Source: Candidatus Gottesmanbacteria bacterium
Lineage (GTDB): Bacteria > Patescibacteriota > Microgenomatia > 2-02-FULL-39-11
Reading direction: 5' to 3'
DNA: 17,148 bases
Assembly: GCA_016204905.1 (NCBI GenBank)
Contig: JACQJU010000034.1
Span: 1 to 17,148 of the forward strand
The translations under genes were made by a program, and so were the position numbers. Of this stretch, positions 6,196-12,672 are shown one piece after another. Each line of letters begins with the position of its first letter. Within the stretch, counting starts at the first letter, position 1. The notes beneath the pieces are model-generated. The model was given only the letters and a program-made list of their open reading frames with translations, was not told the origin of the DNA and made no database searches.

Positions 6196-6852
6196 ATGAA
6201 TAAAAATGTTTCAGAAGAAGTAGCCAAATTGTTACTTAAAATTGGTGGGATGACATTTCGATTTAACCCACCTTACACTTACACATCAGGTCTCAAAAGT
6301 CCTGTTTATTTAGACAATCGGCTTATTATATCTTACCCGGATGTGCGGACGAAGATTATTAATTTTTATGTGGATGTAATTAAAGAAAAAATAGGTTTGA
6401 AAAACATAGATTATATATCTGCCACCGCAACAGCCGCCATACCTCATGGCGCTTGGGTAGCAGATAAATTAAATCTTCCGATGGTCTTTGTCCGTCCCAC
6501 AACTAAAACATATGGCAAGGGTGGCAAAGTTGAAGGACATCTAAAAAAAGGAAGTAAAGTTTTGATTATTGAAGATCATATATCTACAGCTGAAAGTGTT
6601 ACTGGTAATGCACAAAGCATAAGAGAAATAGGTGGAGTAGTAGAGTATTGCGTGGCTACAACTACTTATGAGACCAAAAAGTCGAAAGAAAAATTAGAAG
6701 AAATAAGAATTAAACTTATACCATTAACTACAGGTAAAATAATTGTAGAAACAGCACTCAGACTAGGAAAGATCTCAGAAGATGAGAAAAGTAAAATTGA
6801 TTCCTGGTTTGCCGATCCACCCAATTGGGCAAAAAAGATGGGATTGGAATAA
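6196..6852 (+). CDS. pyrE: Orotate phosphoribosyltransferase (second of tandem pair)
   Basis: Transfers ribose 5-phosphate from PRPP to orotate giving OMP. The 218-residue product (from ATG 6196) has the characteristic OPRT N-terminus RFNPPYTYTSGLKSPVYLDNR (22-42) with YPDVR, then VFVRPTTKTYGKGGKVEG (97-114) and the PRPP loop VLIIEDHISTAES (122-134). Two departures from the common pattern are visible. The catalytic-loop His is Tyr106 (KTYG rather than KxHG, a substitution also found in other OPRTs), and the PRPP loop reads STAES where STGGS is usual (Ala132 replaces Gly). It has the best ribosome binding site of the region. It lies 84 bases after the first phosphoribosyltransferase and just before the pyrG promoter. 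Confidence 0.88.
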   Translation: MNKNVSEEVAKLLLKIGGMTFRFNPPYTYTSGLKSPVYLDNRLIISYPDVRTKIINFYVDVIKEKIGLKNIDYISATATAAIPHGAWVADKLNLPMVFVRPTTKTYGKGGKVEGHLKKGSKVLIIEDHISTAESVTGNAQSIREIGGVVEYCVATTTYETKKSKEKLEEIRIKLIPLTTGKIIVETALRLGKISEDEKSKIDSWFADPPNWAKKMGLE

Positions 6853-6855
6853 TTA

Positions 6856-6884
6856 TTGACAATCTAGGCTCCTTTTGCTATCCT
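6856..6884 (+). promoter_or_regulatory. Sigma-70-type promoter for pyrG
   Basis: TTGACA (6856-6861), a 17-base spacer and TATCCT (6879-6884) with an upstream TG (extended -10). Five bases separate the -10 box from the pyrG ATG at 6890, so the transcript should start at or within a base or two of the ATG. The -35 box follows the pyrE stop codon by three bases, in the 14-mer aataattattgaca that recurs at 8547-8560. Confidence 0.78.
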
Positions 6885-6889
6885 AAAAC

Positions 6890-8551
6890 ATGCCGCTCAA
6901 GTATATCTTCGTTTCTGGTGGAGTAATATCAGGCCTGGGAAAAGGCATCTCTTCTGCCTCTATCGCTTTTCTTCTCAAATCCGCAGGATATAGAGTCACC
7001 CTCGTCAAATGCGAAAATTACCTCAATATTGATGCCGGAACTATCAATCCCATCGAACACGGCGATCCTTTTCTTTGCGAAGATGGTACGGAGGCTGACA
7101 TGGATATCGGTACCTACGAGAAATTTCTAGACAAAGATATGCATCGGCATAACTTCGTCACCATGGGTCAAGTGTATAAAACGGTCATCGATAGAGAAAG
7201 AAGATTTGAGTACAACGGCGAAGATGTCGAAGCCATCCCCCATATCACCAATGAAATAACCGAGAGGATCAACGAAGCCGCCGAAAAAGATAACGCCGAA
7301 ATAGTCATCATCGAATTGGGTGGTACAGTCGGAGAATACCAAAATCTTTTTTACTACGAAGCCTCCAGGATATTAACACTCAAAAATAGAGGCGATGTTC
7401 TTCATGTCCATGTTAGTTATCTACCTACCCCATTACATTTAGGTGAGCCCAAAACCAAACCCACTCAACAATCAGTCAGATGGCTGAATTCTGCAGGCAT
7501 ACAGCCGGATTTTATTATAGCCAGATCCGAAAAGCCTCTGGATAAAAGAAGAAGAGATAGATTTTCTCTCTTTTGCAATATGAGACCCGAGGATATTATC
7601 TCTAGTCCCGATGCCAAAACAGTCTATGAAGTGCCCTTACAATTTCAAGAACAAAATTTGTTAGAAAAAATTTGCGAAAAATTATCACTTGCTTATCGCG
7701 AGCCCAATTTGTCCAATTGGTCTAATTTGATACAGAAAATAAAATCTCCCAAAAAACATAAAATAACTATCGCTATCGTTGGTAAATATTTTGCTACTGG
7801 AGCCTATCAATTGAGAGATTCTTACGCTGCACTGATGGATGCACTCGATCATGCTTCCTGGTCGGTGGACGCAGAAATCAAGACTCTCTGGGTGGATGCC
7901 GAAAATGTCGAAAAAAATGGCATCGAAAAGTATGCCAAAAATATTGATGGTCTTATTGTACCTATCGGCTGGGGAGAAAGAGGTGCTGAGGGGATGATTA
8001 TTGCTGCAGGCTTTGCCAGAGAACAAAAGATACCTTACTTGGGACTCTGTTATGGTTTACAATTGGCAGCCATATCTTTTGCCAGAGATGTGATCGGTTG
8101 GCAGGACGCTAATACCGAAGAAAACAATAGAAATACCGAACATCCAGTCATTCACCTCATGCCCGCTCAAGAAGAAATCATGAAGAGGAGAGCCTATGGA
8201 GGAACTATGAGATTGGGTACTTGGCAAGCAATTGTAAAAAAAGAAACCAGAGCGTGGAAAGCTTATGAAAAGCATAAAAGTTTTATAGATATTAATAGAG
8301 GTTTAACCGCCGAAAGACACAGACACAGATATGAGTTTAATGACAAATTTTTGAAAGATTTTGAAGAAAAAGGCCTCATCATCTCAGCCAGAAGCGTGGT
8401 CGAAAATCTAGCCGAAATCGGAGAACTGCCAGAAAATGTCCATCCATTTTATCTCGGTACCCAAGGGCATCCAGAGTACAAAAGCCGGCCATTATCACCA
8501 CATCCACTTTTCTTAGAATTTCTAGAGGCATGTATTAAAAATAAAAAATAA
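6890..8551 (+). CDS. pyrG: CTP synthase (glutamine-hydrolysing)
   Basis: Converts UTP to CTP with ATP and glutamine. The 553 residues match the family's usual 530-550. The synthase domain begins KYIFVSGGVISGLGKGISSAS (P-loop) and continues with NIDAGTINPIEHGDPFLCEDGTEADMDIGTYEKF, ELGGTVGEYQN and KTKPTQQSV (UTP/CTP site). A linker near 275-290 leads to the class I glutaminase domain: PIGWGERG, LGLCYGLQ with nucleophile Cys387, RHRHRYEFN, and GTQGHPEY with His527/Glu529. Several normally strict motifs are altered: KFDPYLN is KCENYLN, GTVGDIES is GTVGEYQN, and PGGFG is PIGWG. This marks a divergent clade, but the catalytic residues remain. It has its own promoter with a probably leaderless start. 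Confidence 0.95.
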   Translation: MPLKYIFVSGGVISGLGKGISSASIAFLLKSAGYRVTLVKCENYLNIDAGTINPIEHGDPFLCEDGTEADMDIGTYEKFLDKDMHRHNFVTMGQVYKTVIDRERRFEYNGEDVEAIPHITNEITERINEAAEKDNAEIVIIELGGTVGEYQNLFYYEASRILTLKNRGDVLHVHVSYLPTPLHLGEPKTKPTQQSVRWLNSAGIQPDFIIARSEKPLDKRRRDRFSLFCNMRPEDIISSPDAKTVYEVPLQFQEQNLLEKICEKLSLAYREPNLSNWSNLIQKIKSPKKHKITIAIVGKYFATGAYQLRDSYAALMDALDHASWSVDAEIKTLWVDAENVEKNGIEKYAKNIDGLIVPIGWGERGAEGMIIAAGFAREQKIPYLGLCYGLQLAAISFARDVIGWQDANTEENNRNTEHPVIHLMPAQEEIMKRRAYGGTMRLGTWQAIVKKETRAWKAYEKHKSFIDINRGLTAERHRHRYEFNDKFLKDFEEKGLIISARSVVENLAEIGELPENVHPFYLGTQGHPEYKSRPLSPHPLFLEFLEACIKNKK

Positions 8552-8554
8552 TTA

Positions 8555-8583
8555 TTGACAGCAAAGAATTTTTACTATAAAGT
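8555..8583 (+). promoter_or_regulatory. Promoter upstream of the purL leader
   Basis: TTGACA (8555-8560) three bases after the pyrG stop, followed by actataaagt. TATAAA at 8576-8581 has a 15-base spacer; TAAAGT at 8578-8583 has a 17-base spacer. The exact -10 is ambiguous. Expected transcription start is near 8588. The -35 and its upstream flank match the pyrG promoter over 14 bases. Confidence 0.65.
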
Positions 8584-8598
8584 GAAATAGCCCATCCG

Positions 8599-8649
8599 AT
8601 GAAGATCACATTGCTTATTCTAATTGCAATGGATAAAAAAATACGCTAA
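8599..8649 (+). CDS. Possible 16-residue leader peptide
   Basis: ATG 8599 to TAA 8647-8649 encodes MKITLLILIAMDKKIR: a hydrophobic stretch of Leu/Ile followed by a basic end. It starts about 11 bases after the predicted transcription start, with no Shine-Dalgarno, and stops 3 bases before the terminator stem. Such placement is typical of translation-coupled attenuators, but an ORF this short can arise by chance. Confidence 0.25.
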   Translation: MKITLLILIAMDKKIR

Positions 8650-8652
8650 CCA

Positions 8653-8679
8653 AGCGCCCGATTATCAAGGGCGCTTTTT
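8653..8679 (+). terminator. Intrinsic terminator upstream of purL
   Basis: agcgccc (8653-8659) pairs perfectly with gggcgct (8669-8675) around a 9-base loop and runs straight into TTTTT (8675-8679). It is the only textbook Rho-independent terminator in the window. It may end pyrG transcription, regulate purL by attenuation, or both. Confidence 0.88.
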
Positions 8680-8709
8680 CGTCCAAAGGACGATCAGCCT
8701 TTGGCTGAT
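8680..8709. repeat. Two back-to-back hairpins just before purL
   Basis: cgtcc-aaa-ggacg (8680-8692) followed directly by atcagcc-ttt-ggctgat (8693-8709). They start where the terminator T-run ends and finish 8 bases before the purL ATG at 8718. They could be a small palindromic repeat or part of the leader fold that limits ribosome access. Confidence 0.7.
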
Positions 8710-8717
8710 AATTTCAT

Positions 8718-11714
8718 ATGATGAATATTGCACGTATCGAAGTTGCTACCAAAGTTTTTGATACTCGCTCAGATGTAAGAAATAAAAGACTCATAAATTC
8801 AGGTTTTCAGAATATTAAAAACGTTAAAATAAGAGATATTTATACTCTTACTAAATTATTTGCTTATAAAGAATTAGAAAAGATAGCTCAAGCTCTTTCC
8901 AATCCCGTTACTCAAAAGACACATATTATTCTAAAAAAGAGCGTCAGATCAGCCAAGTTAGGGTACGTCCCTAATTGGGCGATAGAGATAGGTTTTCTTC
9001 CTGGTGTCACTGATAATGTTGCGGGTACAACAAAAGAGATAATCGAGGATTTACTGAAATTGAAATTTACCAAGGATGAAGATGTGTATACATCCCAAAT
9101 TACATTTATAGAAGGAAAATTGACAAAAAATGATGCACAAAAAATAGCCGAGAGCTTATATAACCCTATTATACAGCGCGCCCACATCAAAAATTATGCT
9201 CAATACACCAAAGACGGCGGCATGGATTTTATCATCCCGAAAGTTACACTTCAAAAGAATCCCGAGACAACAGTTGTGGATTTAGAAGTTCCAGATGAAG
9301 AACTAGCCAAAATCGGGAAAAGCGGCATAAAAGGCAACGACGGAAAAAGAAAAGGGCCTATGGCACTACGACTATCATATATGAAAGAAATCCAATCATA
9401 TTTCCGGAAACTAGGTAGAAATCCGACTGACATAGAACTAGAATCACTAGCCCAAACTTGGTCAGAACATTGTAAACATACAATTTTTGCAGATCCGATT
9501 GATGATATTAAAGAAGGGCTGTTTAAATCTTATATAAAAAGAGCAACTGAAGAGATACGTAAAAAAAAGGGCAAAGGAGACTTCTGCATCTCTGTCTTTA
9601 AAGACAATTCCGGAGCTATCACTTTTGACGACCAATATCTCATCACTCACAAAGTAGAAACACACAATAGCCCATCAGCTCTGGATCCATTTGGAGGATC
9701 GATCACAGGCATAGTCGGAGTAAACAGAGATACCATCGGATTTGGCCTAGGAGCCAAGCCAGTGGCTAATTATTATGGATTTTGTTTTGCCGACCCGAGA
9801 ATTGATATCTCTTTATATAAAGGTCCCGATTTAACCCAAAAAATGCTTTCATCAAAAAGAATTATGACCGGTGTTATCGAGGGAGTCAACCAAGGAGGAA
9901 ACCAATCAGGCATTCCTACCCCCCAAGGATTTATATATTTTGATGAACGCTACCGTGGAAAACCGCTTGTTTTTGTCGGTACTCTCGGACTGATTCCAAA
10001 AAAAATAAAAGGAAAGTCTTCTTATATGAAAAAGGCCTTACCTGGTGATTATGTCGTCATGATAGGTGGAAAAGTAGGCAAAGATGGCATCCATGGGGCA
10101 ACATTTTCCTCCGAAGCACTCGATACTGGCAGTCCCGTATCTGCAGTCCAGATCGGAGATCCTATCACCCAGAAGAAGTTGTCTGATGCCGTTTTAAAAG
10201 AAGCCCGAGATATGTTGCTCTATCATAGTATTACTGACAATGGTGCTGGAGGATTGTCTTGTTCTGTTGCCGAAATGGCCAAGGAGTCTGGAGGATGCAT
10301 TGCATATTTAGAAAAAGTTCCTCTCAAGTATGTTGGTCTTGCACCTTGGGAGATCTGGATATCGGAATCTCAAGAACGTATGACTCTCGCAGTACCTAAG
10401 AATAAGTGGCAGAAATTTAGCCAACTGATGACTTCCCGAGGCGTTGAAGCAACCATCATAGGAGAATTTACCAAATCAGGAAGATGTAAAGTTCTTCTCC
10501 ATGGGAAAACGATTATGGATATAGATATGGAATTTCTCCATTTCGGTCTTCCCCAAAAAACCCTCAAGTCCTCTTTTACACCACATCATCATGCGGAGCC
10601 AGATCTCAAGGAAGAAAAAGAGTATACCCAGACTCTTATCAATTTATTAGAAAGACCTAATATAACAAGTTTTGAGTTTATCTCAGGCCAGTATGATTAT
10701 GTCGTGCAAGGAAACCAGGTCCTTGCTCCTCTTCAAGGTCGCGGAAGAGTAAATAGTGATACTTCAGTCTTTCGACCGCTTCTTTCATCTTCAAAAGGAG
10801 TAATTTTGTCCCAAGGATTGTATCCTACATATAGCGATATCGATACCTATCATATGGCAGCCAGCTGTACCGATACGGCAATAAGAAATGTTGTTGCAGT
10901 TGGGGCCAATCCTGATTCTATTGCTCTTCTAGATAATTTCTGCTGGTGTTCCTCCGATGAGCCAGAAAGACTAGGCCTGCTAAAAAGAGCGACCCAAGCC
11001 TGTTTTGATTATTCCACCAAATACGAAACACCCTTTATATCGGGCAAAGATAGCATGTTTAACGATTTCCAGGGATATGATAAACATGGAAAACCAATAA
11101 AAATTTCTATTCCTCCAACACTTCTTATTTCCTCAATTGGGATTGTTGATGATATATCTAAAGTAGTTTCTCTAGACGCCAAAATATCCGGAGACTTAGT
11201 ATATATTCTAGGAGATACATACGATGAATTAGGAGCCTCCGAATATTACCGCTTTTTAAGTGAGAAATTAAAAAGGACTGTTATCGGGAATCGTATCCCC
11301 TTAGTTGATGCCCCAAAAAATAAAAAACTTTATCACACTGTTTATAAATGCACTCAAAAGGGACTAATCGCCTCAAGTATTAGTATCACAAGAGGAGGGT
11401 TAGGAATTGCCCTCGCAAAGAAAGCCATGGGAGGAATGCTAGGCTTAAATATAAATTTAGCAAACCTCCCGGGGAAGTTTTCCCATAATTCTTCCGCCCT
11501 TTTTTCTGAAAGCCAGGGGAGAATAATTGTGACCATTGCGCCAGATAATAAAAAAACATTCGAATCATTGCTAAAAGGCAATTCATTTACCCAAATAGGC
11601 TCTGTTTCCAAAAACGATACATTTGAAATAAGGGGCTTGGATAATAAAACTATTATTAAAACGACAATTGATAGACTGCTTAAATCATATAGAAAAACAT
11701 TTGCAGGATACTAA
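8718..11714 (+). CDS. purL: Phosphoribosylformylglycinamidine synthase, PurS-PurL fusion
   Basis: Fourth step to IMP: converts FGAR to FGAM with ATP and ammonia delivered from PurQ. The 998-residue protein is longer than stand-alone small PurL (about 720-750) and shorter than the E. coli enzyme with fused glutaminase (about 1,300). The first 160 residues contain two PurS-like units (about 4-72 and 87-158). Both end alike, KIAQALSNPVTQKTHI and KIAESLYNPIIQRAHI, which shows an internal duplication. Then come the linker helix with TWSEHCKHT (247-255), KVETHNSPSALDPFGG (312-327), TGVIEGVNQGGNQSG, DNGAGGLSCS and, in the second half, AASCTDTAIRNVVAVGANP and SGKDSM. The glutaminase is the separate purQ downstream. 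Start is ATG 8718 or the adjacent ATG 8721; no Shine-Dalgarno. The gene lies behind a leader with a terminator. Confidence 0.95.
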   Translation: MMNIARIEVATKVFDTRSDVRNKRLINSGFQNIKNVKIRDIYTLTKLFAYKELEKIAQALSNPVTQKTHIILKKSVRSAKLGYVPNWAIEIGFLPGVTDNVAGTTKEIIEDLLKLKFTKDEDVYTSQITFIEGKLTKNDAQKIAESLYNPIIQRAHIKNYAQYTKDGGMDFIIPKVTLQKNPETTVVDLEVPDEELAKIGKSGIKGNDGKRKGPMALRLSYMKEIQSYFRKLGRNPTDIELESLAQTWSEHCKHTIFADPIDDIKEGLFKSYIKRATEEIRKKKGKGDFCISVFKDNSGAITFDDQYLITHKVETHNSPSALDPFGGSITGIVGVNRDTIGFGLGAKPVANYYGFCFADPRIDISLYKGPDLTQKMLSSKRIMTGVIEGVNQGGNQSGIPTPQGFIYFDERYRGKPLVFVGTLGLIPKKIKGKSSYMKKALPGDYVVMIGGKVGKDGIHGATFSSEALDTGSPVSAVQIGDPITQKKLSDAVLKEARDMLLYHSITDNGAGGLSCSVAEMAKESGGCIAYLEKVPLKYVGLAPWEIWISESQERMTLAVPKNKWQKFSQLMTSRGVEATIIGEFTKSGRCKVLLHGKTIMDIDMEFLHFGLPQKTLKSSFTPHHHAEPDLKEEKEYTQTLINLLERPNITSFEFISGQYDYVVQGNQVLAPLQGRGRVNSDTSVFRPLLSSSKGVILSQGLYPTYSDIDTYHMAASCTDTAIRNVVAVGANPDSIALLDNFCWCSSDEPERLGLLKRATQACFDYSTKYETPFISGKDSMFNDFQGYDKHGKPIKISIPPTLLISSIGIVDDISKVVSLDAKISGDLVYILGDTYDELGASEYYRFLSEKLKRTVIGNRIPLVDAPKNKKLYHTVYKCTQKGLIASSISITRGGLGIALAKKAMGGMLGLNINLANLPGKFSHNSSALFSESQGRIIVTIAPDNKKTFESLLKGNSFTQIGSVSKNDTFEIRGLDNKTIIKTTIDRLLKSYRKTFAGY

Positions 11715-11720
11715 TCTTAA

Positions 11721-11791
11721 GTCATTCTGGCTTGCCCAGAATACCAATGAGATTCTGGAGTCCCCCGCCATGGCGGGGTCCCCAGAATGAC
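11721..11791. repeat. 71-base palindromic repeat between purL and purQ
   Basis: Outer arms gtcattctgg (11721-11730) and ccagaatgac (11782-11791) are perfect complements. Inside are ccagaat/attctgg copies and a perfect ccccgcc-at-ggcgggg hairpin (11763-11778). G+C-rich compared with its surroundings, no coding capacity, no T-run. It fills nearly all of the purL-purQ gap and looks like a REP/MITE-type element. Its right arm contains an ATG (11787) that is in frame with purQ but is probably not the start. Confidence 0.85.
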
Positions 11792-11798
11792 GACTATT

Positions 11799-12596
11799 AT
11801 GAAACCAAAAGTATTAGTTTTCTCAGGATATGGCCTAAATAGTGAGGAGGAAACCAAGTTTGCCTTCGATTGGGCCGGAGGATCAGCTCATATTGTCCAT
11901 ATTAACGACCTCATCAACAAAAAATTTTCATTATTGGATTATCAGATCCTGGCATTCCCCGGAGGCTTTGCTTATGGAGATGACACCGGTTCCGGCAATG
12001 CCTATGCTCTCAAAGTTCGTAATCACTTGTGGGCTGAATTATTACAATTCATTCAGAAAGATCGACTTATCATCGGTATTTGTAATGGCTTTCAAATTTT
12101 AGTAAATTTAGGACTATTACCTGCCACTCAAAAATATGGTACAAGGGAAGTGGGTTTGATGCATAATAAACAAGCACGCTACGTCGTCCGTTTTGTCGAT
12201 TTGAATGTGGAAACTCACAAAACTCCCTGGCTCAAAGATATTAAATCTCTTTCAATTCCAGTCGCCAATGGTGAAGGAAGACTTTCAATTCCCGGAGACA
12301 TACTTCGCAATCTCAAAAAGAGAGATATGATCGCTTTCCGATATTTCAAAGGTGAAATGAGCACTTACCTAGATCTACCAGCCAATCCCAATGGATCTGT
12401 AGAAGATATAGCAGGGCTTATAGATCCGACTGGAAAAATATTGGGGCTCATGCCACATCCAGAAAGAGGCATGTTTTTTGTCCAATTACCCAATTGGCCG
12501 CTACTCAAAGAGCAATATAAAAGACAAGGTAGAAAAATACCTAAAGAGGGATCAGGTTTAAAAATTTTCCAAAATGCTATAAAATATTTTTCTTAG
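11799..12596 (+). CDS. purQ: Phosphoribosylformylglycinamidine synthase, glutaminase subunit
   Basis: Hydrolyses glutamine and channels ammonia to PurL. From ATG 11799 the product is 265 residues and begins MKPKVLVF, the usual PurQ opening. The in-frame ATG at 11787 lies within the arm of the upstream palindrome and would add only MTTI. Class I glutaminase features are GGFAYGDDTGSGNAYA (55-70), the nucleophile elbow IGICNGFQ with Cys95, and LMPHPERGMF with His220 and Glu222. It is somewhat longer than the about 225 residues of Bacillus PurQ and nearer the 260-280 residue archaeal/long type, with an extended C-terminus (EQYKRQGRKIPKEGSG). It is co-directional with purL, supporting one complex. 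Confidence 0.94.
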   Translation: MKPKVLVFSGYGLNSEEETKFAFDWAGGSAHIVHINDLINKKFSLLDYQILAFPGGFAYGDDTGSGNAYALKVRNHLWAELLQFIQKDRLIIGICNGFQILVNLGLLPATQKYGTREVGLMHNKQARYVVRFVDLNVETHKTPWLKDIKSLSIPVANGEGRLSIPGDILRNLKKRDMIAFRYFKGEMSTYLDLPANPNGSVEDIAGLIDPTGKILGLMPHPERGMFFVQLPNWPLLKEQYKRQGRKIPKEGSGLKIFQNAIKYFS

Positions 12597-12608
12597 GTAG
12601 AATGACAC

Positions 12609-12660
12609 TTCGGATGTGGACTTTAGCCCTGCCTGTCGGCAGGCAGGTTGACACATCGGG
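12609..12660. repeat. Composite palindromic repeat between purQ and purC
   Basis: A perfect 8-bp hairpin, cctgcctg (12628-12635) and caggcagg (12640-12647) with tcgg loop, sits between degenerate arms (cttcggatgtg on the left, cacatcggg on the right). These arms resemble the gatgtgtgaag repeats at 1247 and 6134. The right end supplies GGGAG (12658-12662), a possible ribosome site for purC. Confidence 0.7.
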
Positions 12661-12662
12661 AG
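12658..12662 (+). promoter_or_regulatory. Possible purC ribosome site formed by repeat end
   Basis: GGGAG, 10 bases before ATG 12673. The spacing is longer than optimal, so its use is uncertain. Its bases come from the right end of the intergenic palindrome. Confidence 0.35.
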
Positions 12663-12672
12663 TATTAAGAAA

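Larger units (their letters stand above)
8588..8680 (+). promoter_or_regulatory. Candidate attenuator leader of the purine operon (or short ncRNA)
   Basis: Between the promoter at 8555 and purL lies a leader of about 90 bases that ends in a strong intrinsic terminator. It contains a 6-bp hairpin (cattgc 8609-8614 with gcaatg 8626-8631, 11-base loop) and a 16-codon open frame. No promoter is visible between the terminator and purL, so purL expression appears to need read-through. I could not match it to the purine, PRPP or other known riboswitch cores by eye, nor find a convincing antiterminator pairing. It could instead be a short stand-alone transcript combined with the pyrG terminator. Confidence 0.5.

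Noticed and set aside
7685..8026. 113-codon minus-strand open frame opposite pyrG
   Set aside because: Antisense shadow of the conserved CTP synthase; no independent support.
8588..8717. Purine (guanine/adenine) or PRPP riboswitch before purL
   Set aside because: The conserved core bases of these riboswitches are not visible by eye; only a promoter, small hairpins and a terminator can be supported.
11842..12102. 86-codon plus-strand frame inside purQ
   Set aside because: Out-of-frame overlap with the conserved PurQ glutaminase core; no ribosome site.
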